Positions 36,783 through 45,793 of a stretch of 64,000 nucleotides of DNA are shown here, piece by piece. Source of the DNA: Sutcliffiella halmapala. Its GTDB lineage: Bacteria > Bacillota > Bacilli > Bacillales > Bacillaceae_I. The stretch is taken from the NCBI RefSeq assembly GCF_002019665.1, contig NZ_KV917375.1, positions 1,348,390 to 1,412,389 of the forward strand, given 5' to 3'. Both the position numbers and the translations under genes were made by a program. The notes beneath the pieces were generated by a model. That model saw only the letters and a program-made list of their open reading frames with translations. It did not search any database and had not been told where the DNA came from. Each line of letters starts with the position of its first letter. The first letter of the stretch is position 1.

Positions 36783-38553
36783 AGTTGTCTTTGAAATATT
36801 GAGCTAAGCCTTGATAAATAGCAGTCGAAGCTCTTTCTTGGAAATCACTCGAAAGCACCGTAAGCTCTTCTCCACGATTACTAATATAACCAAGTTCAAG
36901 CAATAATGATGGCTGACGATTTTCTCTTAGAACAAGGTAATTATCCTGACGGACATTGCGATCTCGTAAATTGGTTAACTGTATGAGCGATTGGTGTACA
37001 TAATTTGCTAAATACTTATCAGGAGCTTGATAGTAATATGTTGTGGTCCCAGTCACACTTGAATCATCGATACTATCATAATGGATACTAATAAATGCAT
37101 CAGCACCGTGATAATTAGCTGTTCGTGCTCTTGCAGGCAAGCTGACAAATGTATCATTTTGTCTCGTTAAAAAGACAGTTGCACCCGCAGCTTTTAGTTT
37201 ATCCTGAAGTAATCTGGATGTACGTAGAGTCAAATCCTTCTCATATGTTCCTTGCACACCGATAGCACCCACATCTCTACCACCATGACCTGGATCAAGG
37301 ACAATCACTTTATTTTTTAAGTATTGTTCCGCTCCTGCTCTAGTAATCGTTGGTGTTTGCCCTTTTGTCGCAACAATCCATCCTGCTACATATGCCTCTG
37401 TACCATCTGATAGTTCAATTTTGTACCAGTTATTCTCGATACCAATGATTGGAAAAGAATCACCTTCATTTGCTCGATAAATAACTTTAGCAGAAGTGGT
37501 AGGTTCATTGCGGATATTTGTTCCGTTATCGAGAATAATGATGCTTCCTTCCCCATTTAAGGTGGAATGGTTAACGGATAATGGTTTTTTTTCGAGGAAC
37601 CAACCGGCTACCCAACCAGTTCTTCCGTTGTCATACTCGATTTCGCACCAATTATTTCTCTCACTAATGATGGTCACATTCGTACCTTCTAAAATTTGAT
37701 CCACAATTTCCCCATTGAGATTAGGTTCTTCTCTAACATTTAACCCTGAAACAGATATTGTGGCACTAGTTTTACTCCCACTTTCAGAGCTTTCGTTAGA
37801 ACTATTGTGATTTTCTAATTTTGCGTAGTCGTGATGAATCCATCCGGTTTTCTTGTCATAAGAAATTTTTAGCCAATTAGACCTTTTCTCTACAACATTT
37901 ACTATTTTTCCTTCTGAAAGAGAATCTAGCACTTCACTCTGAGTAGATGGTTCGCTTCGAACATTCAAACCATCTGTAGTAACGGTTGCTGTTTGGTTCG
38001 TTTTTGGAGCAGGTTGATTTTCGGAATCATCTGTTGTTTCCTTCTGCTTTTTAGCATGAATACTAACAAATTCATTCGATACCCAGCCTTCTATTCCATT
38101 AGTTCTAATTTTCACCCAGTTCTCATTTTGATCGATATAGCTTACCTGGTCTGTACTGTGAATAAAGCCTACCACGTTAAAATTCGTACCTGGTCCTGAA
38201 CGAACTCGCAAGTCATCGGTTAATACTTGAACTTCTGAAGAAGTATTAGAGCCCTGTGGGGTAGGGGTAGATTGGTTGTTTTCTGATACAAGATAAGTTG
38301 CTACCCAACCAGCTTTGTTGGATGTAACTTGGATCTTCAACCATTCTCCTTGAGTTTCCACAACAGGATAGGTTTCTCCCCGTACGACTTTGGAAATAAT
38401 AGTAGAATTCGCGTCCGGTTTTTCACGAACATTTAGGACATCTGTTGCTACTTCAATGGTTCTATTTGCAAATGCAGCTGGGACGTCCAAAAAAGAAAAA
38501 ATAGTAGTAAAAAATATAATTCCCACAATAAAAGTATGTAATTTTTGACGCAA
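36781..38553 (-). CDS. N-acetylmuramoyl-L-alanine amidase with five SH3 domains (YrvJ-like)
   Basis: An exported cell-wall hydrolase. 590 residues: a signal peptide (about 1-29), five bacterial SH3 repeats (about 33-95, 107-167, 190-247, 265-325, 335-400; repeated LNVRE or VRSGP and GW motifs), then a zinc-dependent amidase_3 domain (about 412-590) with VLDPGHGG, the zinc-site Glu in QGTYEKD, ISIHYDS and the catalytic LLLELGYISN. The SH3 repeats probably bind peptidoglycan. AGGAGGC precedes the ATG. The position matches B. subtilis yrvJ. Confidence 0.93.
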   Translation of the reverse strand: MRQKLHTFIVGIIFFTTIFSFLDVPAAFANRTIEVATDVLNVREKPDANSTIISKVVRGETYPVVETQGEWLKIQVTSNKAGWVATYLVSENNQSTPTPQGSNTSSEVQVLTDDLRVRSGPGTNFNVVGFIHSTDQVSYIDQNENWVKIRTNGIEGWVSNEFVSIHAKKQKETTDDSENQPAPKTNQTATVTTDGLNVRSEPSTQSEVLDSLSEGKIVNVVEKRSNWLKISYDKKTGWIHHDYAKLENHNSSNESSESGSKTSATISVSGLNVREEPNLNGEIVDQILEGTNVTIISERNNWCEIEYDNGRTGWVAGWFLEKKPLSVNHSTLNGEGSIIILDNGTNIRNEPTTSAKVIYRANEGDSFPIIGIENNWYKIELSDGTEAYVAGWIVATKGQTPTITRAGAEQYLKNKVIVLDPGHGGRDVGAIGVQGTYEKDLTLRTSRLLQDKLKAAGATVFLTRQNDTFVSLPARARTANYHGADAFISIHYDSIDDSSVTGTTTYYYQAPDKYLANYVHQSLIQLTNLRDRNVRQDNYLVLRENRQPSLLLELGYISNRGEELTVLSSDFQERASTAIYQGLAQYFKDN

Positions 38554-38793
38554 TGATGGAGCCTCCTATTTGAATGGTTAACCTTTGACTTTCTATATAA
38601 TTATAAAGAAATCCTGCAAATAGTGAAAGATTTTTATAAAAAGGGGCAAGCTAGAGGTTAGTGTATAAAAAGTTTAAGCACTTTCTTAACACCGAAAAAT
38701 GCTCTTATGTTAGGGAATAGCTTAAGGTCATGAGTGGCTATGCACGAATCATATTCTATTTTCGAATAAGTAATTAAGAAGGGGCGAGTCAAA

Positions 38794-38970
38794 ATGAAAT
38801 TTAGTGAAAAAAATAATCATGCATATGGAAGTAGAGATGTGTTTGGTGTGAGTTTCCATGATTTTATCGAAAAAGAGAAGGATTCTACCTACTTGGAGCT
38901 TGCTTCTGAGTTTGGAATAACAGTACGTGATGTGAAAGGTTTAAAAAAACACTTGAATCGAATTCAATAA
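38794..38970 (+). CDS. Small conserved hypothetical protein (58 aa), YrzK-like by position
   Basis: ATG 38794 begins a 58-residue frame ending at TAA 38968-38970. The sequence starts MKFSEKNNHAYGSRDVFGV, continues FHDFIEKEKDS, and ends with a helix-turn-helix-like LASEFGITVRDVKGLKKHL. A GGGGCGAG RBS-like stretch lies upstream. Amino-acid composition and codon use look genuine, and I recall a small gene (yrzK) at the same place in B. subtilis, but cannot check identity. It may be a small DNA-binding protein. It is followed immediately by the hisS-aspS leader promoter. Confidence 0.7.
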   Translation: MKFSEKNNHAYGSRDVFGVSFHDFIEKEKDSTYLELASEFGITVRDVKGLKKHLNRIQ

Positions 38971-38974
38971 AACC

Positions 38975-39004
38975 TTGACAATTGCTTTTGAATCTATATA
39001 TACT
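38975..39004 (+). promoter_or_regulatory. Promoter of the hisS-aspS T-box operon
   Basis: TTGACA at 38975-38980 and TATACT at 38999-39004 with an 18-nt spacer, starting four bases after the stop codon of the small upstream gene. Confidence 0.75.
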
Positions 39005-39149
39005 AGCAAGTATCAAACTTACACATTTAAAGCATAAGTGTTCGTTCCACATAATCTAACATTAAGATATGGGAAGACATTAGAGCTAAAATAGTATGTA
39101 TCAGTTTTAGTACATATAAAAGCCATTTCGGCTACATACAATCATACCA

Positions 39150-39459
39150 ATGATGGAGAACAGTAGTTAAGATACCACTTGGAAAGAGAAGAAATGCCTT
39201 AGGCTGAAAGCATTTCCCCATGCTGACTTAATGAATGAACACTCCGTAGGATTCTTTCTGAAAAAGCATGCTATTTTTAAAGTAGAATAGCAAAAGCTCT
39301 ATTAGGTGTAGAACGTTGCAGGCGTTAACTGTTTGAGTGGAAGCATAACTCAATAGCTCTCATAAGCTATTCAACCATGCTTCAATTAGGGTGGCACCAC
39401 GGGAAATCAACTCCCGTCCCTTGTTTAACAATTGTTAAGCAAGGGACGGGAGTTTTTTG
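39150..39459 (+). ncRNA. T-box riboswitch (histidine) controlling hisS-aspS
   Basis: T-box leaders sense uncharged tRNA and switch between terminator and antiterminator. The T-box sequence AGGGTGGCACCACGGG is at 39388-39403 and is followed by a strong terminator (stem 39410-39423 with 39440-39453, then a T-run). A CAC histidine codon at 39240-39242, in the context TGAACACTCC, is the probable specifier. The stem I region starts near 39150. About 140 transcribed bases between the promoter and stem I are not explained. Confidence 0.93.
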
Positions 39460-39470
39460 TATTTATTGGT

Positions 39471-39525
39471 AATTGGGGTCAGACCCCGTTTTACAATAAA
39501 TTGAAAAAGGGGCCAGGCCCCAATT
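39471..39525. repeat. Palindromic intergenic repeat in the hisS 5' untranslated region
   Basis: AATTGGGGTCAGACCCC... and its imperfect inverse ...GGGGCCAGGCCCCAATT form a long hairpin between the T-box terminator and the hisS RBS. Each arm is itself a small palindrome. A related fragment, GTGTCTGGCCCC, is at 5349-5360. Confidence 0.7.
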
Positions 39526-39548
39526 GGGAATATAAGGAGGAACTATTG

Positions 39549-40829
39549 ATGGCGATTCAGATACCGCGTGGGACACAGGATATTTTGCCTGGTACGGTGG
39601 AGAAGTGGCAGTATATTGAAGCGAAGGCGAAGGAGATTTGCCAGCTTTATAATTATAAGGAAATTAGAACCCCGATTTTTGAGAGTACAGAGTTGTTTCA
39701 ACGTGGTGTTGGAGAAACAACGGATGTGGTTCAAAAAGAAATGTACACATTTGAGGATCGTGGGGGAAGGAGCCTTACATTACGTCCTGAAGGAACAGCT
39801 TCAACTGTTCGTTCTTATGTAGATAATAAAATGTTTGGTTCTCCAAACCAACCAACCAAGCTTTATTACGTAGGACCAATGTTTAGATATGAACGCCCTC
39901 AGGCTGGACGTTTCCGTCAATTTGTCCAGTTCGGAGTGGAGGCTTTAGGAAGTAATGATCCATCCATTGATGCAGAAGTAATCGCATTAGCTGTGGAGCT
40001 ATACAAAAGTCTCGGCCTACAAAAGCTTAAAGTCGTAATTAACAGTCTAGGAGATAAAGAAAGTCGACAAGCACACAGAGAGGCGCTTATTCAACACTTC
40101 CAGCCTCACATTAGCGAGTTTTGTGGTGATTGCCAAGGACGTCTAGAGAAAAATCCCCTAAGAATTCTAGATTGTAAGAAAGACCGCGATCACGAACTAA
40201 TGGCAACTGCTCCTTCTATTTTAGAGTATTTGAATGAAGAGTCTAAAGAGTATTTCGATAAAGTAATTGCTTATCTATCCGCTCTAGACATCAACTATGA
40301 AATTGATCCTAACCTAGTACGTGGACTTGATTATTATTACCATACTGCTTTTGAAATCATGAGTACTTCTGAGGGGTTTGGTGCCATCACAACGCTATGT
40401 GGTGGAGGAAGATACAATGGTCTTGTTCAAGATATCGGTGGACCAGAGACACCTGGTATTGGTTTTGCTCTTAGCATCGAACGATTGATTGCAGCCATGG
40501 AAGCTGAGAAAGTTGATTTTCCAGTTGAAGAAGCGATTGATTGCTATGTGGTTGCTTTAGGAGATGCGGCAAAAGAGACAGCAGTAAAGCTTTTATTTGA
40601 TTTAAGAAAAGCCGGTATCGTTGCAGAAAAAGATTATCAAGATAAAAAATTAAAGGCGCAGTTTAAAGCAGCAGATCGTCTTCAAGCAAAATACACCATT
40701 GTGTTTGGTGAAGATGAACTACAAAAAGGTGTCGTTTCTATGAAAGAAATGGAAACAGGCCAACAACAAGAAGTTGCTTTAGCAGAAGTAGTAGCATTCT
40801 TATCGGAAAAGAAAAGTGGGGAGAGATAA
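39549..40829 (+). CDS. hisS: Histidyl-tRNA synthetase
   Basis: A class II synthetase, 426 residues. [13 protein letters not shown] at the N-terminus; motif 2 region [19 protein letters not shown]; the histidine-binding [14 protein letters not shown]; motif 3 [11 protein letters not shown]; and a C-terminal anticodon-binding domain from about 330. The start is ATG 39549, eight bases after AGGAGG; the frame is open upstream across the repeat but that part is leader. Expression is under the T-box switch. aspS begins three bases after the stop. Confidence 0.98.
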   Translation: MAIQIPRGTQDILPGTVEKWQYIEAKAKEICQLYNYKEIRTPIFESTELFQRGVGETTDVVQKEMYTFEDRGGRSLTLRPEGTASTVRSYVDNKMFGSPNQPTKLYYVGPMFRYERPQAGRFRQFVQFGVEALGSNDPSIDAEVIALAVELYKSLGLQKLKVVINSLGDKESRQAHREALIQHFQPHISEFCGDCQGRLEKNPLRILDCKKDRDHELMATAPSILEYLNEESKEYFDKVIAYLSALDINYEIDPNLVRGLDYYYHTAFEIMSTSEGFGAITTLCGGGRYNGLVQDIGGPETPGIGFALSIERLIAAMEAEKVDFPVEEAIDCYVVALGDAAKETAVKLLFDLRKAGIVAEKDYQDKKLKAQFKAADRLQAKYTIVFGEDELQKGVVSMKEMETGQQQEVALAEVVAFLSEKKSGER

Positions 40830-40832
40830 TAT

Positions 40833-42605
40833 ATGTTAGGTAGAACATATTTTTGTGGAGAAGTACCTGAAACAGCTATTGGTGAAGTAATTGAATTAAA
40901 AGGATGGGTGCAAAAGCGTAGAGATCTTGGAGGACTTATCTTCCTGGACCTTCGTGATAGAACAGGGTTAGTGCAAATCGTTTTTAACCCAGATGTATCT
41001 TCAGATGCCTTGCAAACAGCAGAAAATGTGAGAAACGAATATGTATTATACATTAAAGGCACAGTGGTTGCTCGTGATGGGGCAACGGTAAATCCTAACC
41101 TAAAAACAGGAAAAATTGAAGTACATGCAGACGCGATAGAAGTTTTAAACGCAGCAAAAACTCCACCTTTTGTTATTGATAACAAGACAGAAGTAAATGA
41201 GGATGTTCGCTTAAAATATCGTTACCTTGACCTTCGTAGACCAGTAATGTTCGATACATTAAAAATGAGACATGAGGTTACACGATCGATTAGGGAATTC
41301 TTAAACAATCAACAATTCATTGAAGTTGAGACACCAATTTTAACAAAGAGCACACCAGAAGGAGCACGTGACTATTTAGTGCCGAGCCGTGTACATCCAG
41401 GAGAATTCTATGCATTGCCACAATCTCCGCAAATTTTCAAGCAGCTTTTAATGGTATCGGGTGTGGAACGTTATTACCAAATAGCTCGTTGCTTCCGTGA
41501 CGAAGATCTGCGTGCAGATCGCCAACCTGAATTTACCCAAGTCGACATTGAGACTTCCTTCCTTTCTCAAGAAGAAATTATTGGGATGATGGAAGAGATG
41601 ATGACGATGGTAATGAAGGAGGCAAAAGGAGTAGAACTTCCAGCTTCTTTCCCTCGTATTACGTACCAAGATGCAATGAATCGTTACGGATCCGATAAGC
41701 CAGATACTCGATTTGAAATGGAGTTAGTAGACCTTTCCGAGCAAGTGGTTGATTGTGGATTTAAAGTATTTACAGGAGCGGTAGCAAACGGAGGTCAAGT
41801 GAAAGCAATCAACGTAAAAGGCTCCGCAAGCAAATATTCCCGTAAAGACATTGATGCCTTAACAGAATTTGTATCTGTATACGGTGCTAAAGGGTTAGCT
41901 TGGTTAAAAGTAGAAAGTGATGGTTTAAAAGGACCTATTGCCAAATTCTTTAACGAAGAAGAACAGCAGAGCTTTATTCAAACGCTTGAAGCTTCTGAGG
42001 GTGACTTACTTCTATTCGTAGCAGATAAGAAATCAGTGGTAGCAGATGCACTTGGTGCGCTTCGCTTAAAGCTAGGAAAAGAATTAAGTCTAATTGATGA
42101 AAGCAAATATAACTTCCTCTGGGTAACGGACTGGCCATTATTAGAATATGATGAAGAAGCAGGTCGTTATTTTGCAGCCCATCATCCATTTACAATGCCA
42201 GTACGCGAAGATCTAGCCCTGCTAGACTCAAATCCTAGTGAAGTTCGAGCTCAAGCATATGACTTGGTACTAAATGGGTATGAACTAGGTGGAGGATCCC
42301 TTCGTATCTACGAACGTGACATCCAGGAAAAGATGTTTGAAGTACTAGGCTTTACAAAAGAAGAAGCAACAGAGCAATTTGGGTTCTTATTAGAAGCATT
42401 TGAATATGGAACACCTCCACATGGTGGAATTGCACTTGGCCTAGACCGATTAGTAATGCTACTTGCAGGTAGAACAAACCTTCGAGACACCATTGCCTTC
42501 CCGAAAACAGCAAGCGCAAGCTGCATTTTAACTGCTGCACCAAGCCCTGTTGCAGGTGGGCAATTAGACGAATTACATTTGTCACTAGCTGTAAAAAAAG
42601 AGTAG
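40833..42605 (+). CDS. aspS: Aspartyl-tRNA synthetase
   Basis: A class IIb synthetase, 590 residues: an N-terminal OB-fold anticodon domain ([21 protein letters not shown]), motif 2 [19 protein letters not shown], the bacterial GAD insertion domain (about 280-420), and motif 3 [13 protein letters not shown]. The length and GAD insert show the bacterial type. GGGGAGAG lies before ATG 40833. Co-transcribed with hisS under the T-box. Confidence 0.98.
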   Translation: MLGRTYFCGEVPETAIGEVIELKGWVQKRRDLGGLIFLDLRDRTGLVQIVFNPDVSSDALQTAENVRNEYVLYIKGTVVARDGATVNPNLKTGKIEVHADAIEVLNAAKTPPFVIDNKTEVNEDVRLKYRYLDLRRPVMFDTLKMRHEVTRSIREFLNNQQFIEVETPILTKSTPEGARDYLVPSRVHPGEFYALPQSPQIFKQLLMVSGVERYYQIARCFRDEDLRADRQPEFTQVDIETSFLSQEEIIGMMEEMMTMVMKEAKGVELPASFPRITYQDAMNRYGSDKPDTRFEMELVDLSEQVVDCGFKVFTGAVANGGQVKAINVKGSASKYSRKDIDALTEFVSVYGAKGLAWLKVESDGLKGPIAKFFNEEEQQSFIQTLEASEGDLLLFVADKKSVVADALGALRLKLGKELSLIDESKYNFLWVTDWPLLEYDEEAGRYFAAHHPFTMPVREDLALLDSNPSEVRAQAYDLVLNGYELGGGSLRIYERDIQEKMFEVLGFTKEEATEQFGFLLEAFEYGTPPHGGIALGLDRLVMLLAGRTNLRDTIAFPKTASASCILTAAPSPVAGGQLDELHLSLAVKKE

Positions 42606-42626
42606 ATTTTCCTATAAGGTGATCTC

Positions 42627-42655
42627 TTGCAAAGAAATAATGGCTGTGTTATGAT
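42627..42655 (+). promoter_or_regulatory. 6S RNA promoter
   Basis: TTGCAA at 42627-42632 and TATGAT at 42650-42655 with a 17-nt spacer; a start near 42662 is expected. Confidence 0.7.
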
Positions 42656-42662
42656 GTTTTCA

Positions 42663-42913
42663 AGAAGTTGCAAGTCCTGATGTGTTCGTCGTATAACCTA
42701 TTGTTTTGACCGAACAATAGATTATACGGGAGTTCAGAGTTTTCGTCGCTGCGTACATGCCTCCTTGGCTGAGGACGTACAAATGCATGAAACAGAACAC
42801 CCACCTGCTCGTGAGCGGGTTCAAAACGAAGGCATCGACGACGGCACGATTGGGACTTGCCTACATAACGGATTTAAAAACCAACATTCTGATTTCAGGA
42901 TGTTGGTTTTTTT
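42663..42913 (+). ncRNA. bsrA: 6S RNA (6S-1, bsrA type)
   Basis: 6S RNA binds and sequesters the main RNA polymerase holoenzyme. The region between aspS and tcdA (yrvM) is where B. subtilis carries bsrA. The 5' AAGTCCTGATGTGTT block, the GTTCAGAG element, the CCCACCTGCTCGTGAGCGGGTTC hairpin region and the closing TTGCCTACATAACGGATTT end match the family. An intrinsic terminator (AAAAACCAACATTCT / AGGATGTTGGTTTTT) lies at 42876-42913. The mature RNA would be about 205 nt (near 42672-42877). Confidence 0.92.
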
Positions 42914-42961
42914 GTTGTTAAGGAAATTATATAAATCCTCAGTGTATACTATGAGAAAAAA

Positions 42962-43450
42962 GGGAACGATCAGAGTGTGATCGTTCCCTCAAAAACGAAA
43001 AATGAGAAAAAGAGGGAACGATCAGAGCATAATCGTTCCCTCAAAAACGAAAAACGAGAAAAAGGGGGAACGATCAGAGCGTGATCGTTCCCTCAAAAAC
43101 GAAAAACGAGAAAAAGGGGGAACGATCAGAGCATAATCGTGCCCTCAAAAACGAAAAACGAGAAAAAGGGGGAACGATCAGAGCGTGATCGTTCCCTCAA
43201 AAATGAAAAACGAGAAAAAGGGGGAACGATCAGAGCATAATCGTTCCCTCAAAAACGAAAAACGAGAAAAAGGGGGAACGATCAGAGCGTAATCGTGCCC
43301 TCAAAAACGAAAAACGAGAAAAAGGGGGAACGATCAGAGCATAATCGTTCCCTCAAAAACGAAAAACGAGAAAAAGGGGGAACGATCAGAGCATAATCGT
43401 GCCCTCAAAAATGAAAAACGAGAAAAAGGGGGAACGATCAGAGCGTGATC
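42962..43450. repeat. 52-nt tandem hairpin array, nine full units plus a partial tenth
   Basis: Units start at 42962, 43014, 43066, 43118, 43170, 43222, 43274, 43326, 43378 and 43430, an exact 52-nt period with few substitutions. Each unit has a 10-bp inverted repeat (GGGAACGATC / GATCGTTCCC) with a 7-nt loop, then an A-rich spacer. On the minus strand each hairpin is followed by three TTTTT runs, so each looks like an intrinsic terminator for leftward transcription. Loop variants GCGTG and GCATA alternate over much of the array, and three units (fourth, seventh and ninth) carry GTGCCC instead of GTTCCC. No ORF of substance. Confidence 0.97.
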
Positions 43451-43587
43451 TATAAGGGTTAACAAATGTTAGGGAAATCGTGTAGGTCAAGGATGTGCCA
43501 CTTTAAAATAGCTCCTAAAATACATAATAGTCCATTCAAAAAAATAGAACGACTTAACAAGAAGTCATACCCTCACTACCTAAGCAA

Positions 43588-43935
43588 TTATCTCGCAGAC
43601 CTACGATATCCACTAGCTTGTGCATCTTCTTCTGTCTCAAACCACTCTACTGGATTAGTTCTTTCGTAAAAAGCCCCACCAGGTAGATGATAAATAAGTT
43701 CACCGCGTGCGTTTTTATTTCCTTTTATTAAAGGGGGCGTTACTTCTTGCGTAAGTTGCTCTTGTTTTGTTTGTTCTAAAGTAGCGGCAATAGCTGCGAT
43801 TGTTTGGCTTACTTGAAAGGTAGTTGTTTTTTTAACTAGCATTTGTTTGTTCTTTTGATTTAGTTTGAAAATGGCTAAAAATCCACCTGCCAGTAAAAAA
43901 AGGTAAGAGAAGAACTTAATCAAGTTTTTCAACAT
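43588..43935 (-). CDS. Membrane-anchored small protein with a C-terminal sunset-type domain
   Basis: 115 residues: an N-terminal membrane helix (about 8-24), a basic and polar middle region, and a C-terminal domain (about 70-115) with KGNKNARGELIYHLPGG, YERTNPVEWF and EEDAQASGYRRS, which resembles the small sunset/ExoI-like domain found at the ends of some exported nucleases. Function unknown. ATG 43935 was chosen over an upstream TTG because it starts just before the membrane segment; the RBS (GTGGGGA) is weak. Transcription runs into the hairpin array, which may end it. Confidence 0.7.
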   Translation of the reverse strand: MLKNLIKFFSYLFLLAGGFLAIFKLNQKNKQMLVKKTTTFQVSQTIAAIAATLEQTKQEQLTQEVTPPLIKGNKNARGELIYHLPGGAFYERTNPVEWFETEEDAQASGYRRSAR

Positions 43936-44059
43936 AGATTCCCCACTTTCTGTCAACTATGGTATTTGGGATATTAACTTAGTACATCCCAATCCTATTC
44001 CCTCTATTATAAGGTATACAAACCTATTTCGTAATAAAAAGAAATTCCTATAAGACTAC

Positions 44060-44087
44060 TTGCTTTTCGTCTAAAGTATGTTATATT
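44060..44087 (+). promoter_or_regulatory. Promoter of tcdA
   Basis: TTGCTT at 44060-44065 and TATATT at 44082-44087, 16-nt spacer. Confidence 0.5.
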
Positions 44088-44143
44088 CGATTTCGGGTAC
44101 AATCTTTACAAAGACAAAGCTACAAGAAATAGATGGAGTTGAT

Positions 44144-44917
44144 ATGAAAATGTTACACCAATTTTCGAGAAATGAACTTGCAATAGGCAAAGAAGGAATA
44201 GAAACTTTAAAAAATAGTACGGTTGCTGTCCTAGGTATAGGAGGAGTTGGGTCTTTCTCTGCTGAAGCTTTAGCTCGCTCTGGAGTAGGTCGCCTGATAT
44301 TAGTAGATAAAGATGATGTGGACATTACAAATGTAAACCGCCAAATTCATGCTTTAATGTCTACAGTCGGACAACCCAAAGCTGATTTAATGAAGGCACG
44401 TATTCTGGACATAAATCCAGACTGTGAAGTAATTGCACTGAAAATGTTCTACACAGAAGAAACTTATGAAGAATTCTTTAGTTACAATCCTGATTACGTT
44501 ATCGATGCTTCAGATACCATTTCTTATAAAATTCACCTTATCAAAGAATGCTTAAAGCGGAAGATACCAATGGTTTCTAGTATGGGTGCAGCGAATAAGA
44601 TGGATCCAACTAGATTCAAAATGGCGGATATTTCTAAAACGCATACGGATCCAATTGCAAAAGTCATTCGTACGAGACTTAGAAAAGAAGGAATTCATCG
44701 TGGCATTAAGGTTGTTTTTTCTGATGAAAGCCCAATTATTATTCGTGAGGAAGTAAGAAAAACAGTAGGGAACGAGCAAGCTCAAATTCGTAAAGCGAAA
44801 ATGCCACCTTCCTCAAATGCATTTGTCCCTTCTGTAGCAGGACTTATTTTAGGTGGTTATGTTATTAATGATTTGTTAAAAGATGTTCATATCCAACGCG
44901 TAGGTGGCAAACAATAA
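44144..44917 (+). CDS. tcdA: tRNA threonylcarbamoyladenosine dehydratase
   Basis: An E1/ThiF-like ATP-dependent enzyme (YrvM in B. subtilis, TcdA/CsdL in E. coli) that cyclises t6A37 in tRNA to ct6A. 257 residues from ATG 44144: FSRNELAIGKEGIE, the nucleotide-binding LGIGGVGSFSAEALARSGVG, DKDDVDITNVNRQ, and the DASDTISYKIHLI region; NKMDPT and a C-terminal membrane-type LILGGYVINDLL segment. GATGGAG precedes the ATG; the frame is open 22 codons further upstream without an RBS. Confidence 0.95.
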   Translation: MKMLHQFSRNELAIGKEGIETLKNSTVAVLGIGGVGSFSAEALARSGVGRLILVDKDDVDITNVNRQIHALMSTVGQPKADLMKARILDINPDCEVIALKMFYTEETYEEFFSYNPDYVIDASDTISYKIHLIKECLKRKIPMVSSMGAANKMDPTRFKMADISKTHTDPIAKVIRTRLRKEGIHRGIKVVFSDESPIIIREEVRKTVGNEQAQIRKAKMPPSSNAFVPSVAGLILGGYVINDLLKDVHIQRVGGKQ

Positions 44918-44918
44918 A

Positions 44919-44962
44919 AAAAGAGGATGATCTTGGGCGATTGCTCGAGATCATCCTCTTTT
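44919..44962. terminator. Bidirectional terminator between tcdA and the rsfA-like gene
   Basis: 15-bp perfect stem AAAAGAGGATGATCT / AGATCATCCTCTTTT, convergent genes. Confidence 0.93.
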
Positions 44963-45621
44963 CACATTACTTCATCTTGAAGTGTTGTCATTTTTCTAGC
45001 ACGGTCCATTATTTGAACAAGCATTTCATAATCATCATTGATTAGACTCTGCTGTTCTTCTAATTTATGAAGTTGTTCTTCTAGTGCTAGCTGTCTTCTC
45101 ATTAATGATTGATTCTCTTGTTTCAGACGGTCATTTTCCAACTGTAAACCTTGACCAGATTGTTGTTCCTTCTTTAAGTTTTGCAGAAAATATAAGCAAT
45201 CTTCTAATGTGATGTTTCCATCATTAATTGGTAACGGTTCATAAGTCTCTTCTTCTTGTGTTTGAGTGGAACTTGACATCTCCCACATAGGACGAGAAGT
45301 AGTAGGGGCAGGTAACCATTCCATTTCTAATTGAGGCTTGCTTCTTTCTAATATTGGCTGTTCTTGTTGTTCCTTTTTCTGTTTATCAAATGCTCGTTTA
45401 CGCTCTTTCCGTTGTTTTTTCGCAATTGCTACAGCAGGCTCATAGTTCTTCCTTACTTCTGCATTCCATCTAAATCCACATGCTGCCGATGTTCGATTAA
45501 GTGCATCTCCCACCTCTTCAAAGGCAGCTAATTGTGTTCCACCATCTCGTACGTATCGTAAAACGGTTTCCGCTAGTAATAAATCGTCTTCATGTGACCA
45601 CGCATCTTGACGTACTTTCAT
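44962..45621 (-). CDS. RsfA family transcriptional regulator
   Basis: RsfA is a prespore regulator made under sigma-F that tunes part of the sigma-F regulon. 219 residues: an N-terminal Myb/SANT-like domain (about 4-60, QDAWSHEDDLLLAETVLRYVRDGGTQL and TSAACGFRWNAEVRK), a basic Lys/Arg/Gln linker, and a C-terminal coiled coil (about 145-215) of Glu/Gln/Leu heptads. The family also includes the B. subtilis paralogue YlbO, so the member is not certain. ATG is preceded by AAAGGAGTG. Confidence 0.85.
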   Translation of the reverse strand: MKVRQDAWSHEDDLLLAETVLRYVRDGGTQLAAFEEVGDALNRTSAACGFRWNAEVRKNYEPAVAIAKKQRKERKRAFDKQKKEQQEQPILERSKPQLEMEWLPAPTTSRPMWEMSSSTQTQEEETYEPLPINDGNITLEDCLYFLQNLKKEQQSGQGLQLENDRLKQENQSLMRRQLALEEQLHKLEEQQSLINDDYEMLVQIMDRARKMTTLQDEVM

Positions 45622-45753
45622 CTGTTACTACACTCCTTTGAACGGACGTTTTTTTACCATCATTGACAAGTTAACAAAGAAGTATACGGTTTTGATGTTG
45701 GGAGTTGTTACAGAATCATTTTAGAGTAGTGTGGATGGTCGGGGAATTCATGA

Positions 45754-45789
45754 AAAATGCCTTGCATATCAAATCCTGCAAGGCATTTT
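45754..45789 (-). terminator. Terminator of rarA
   Basis: 13-bp perfect stem AAAATGCCTTGCA / TGCAAGGCATTTT just past the rarA stop, T-run in the leftward direction. Confidence 0.88.
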
Positions 45790-45793
45790 ACCA

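Noticed and set aside
42765-42980. Open frame inside the 6S RNA
   Set aside because: The region is explained by the 6S RNA and its terminator.
42962-43450. Array considered as a CRISPR locus
   Set aside because: The whole 52-nt unit is repeated with no unique spacers, and there are no cas genes nearby.
43466-43669. Short plus-strand frame between the array and the sunset-domain gene
   Set aside because: No RBS or family, and it overlaps the minus-strand gene with better evidence.
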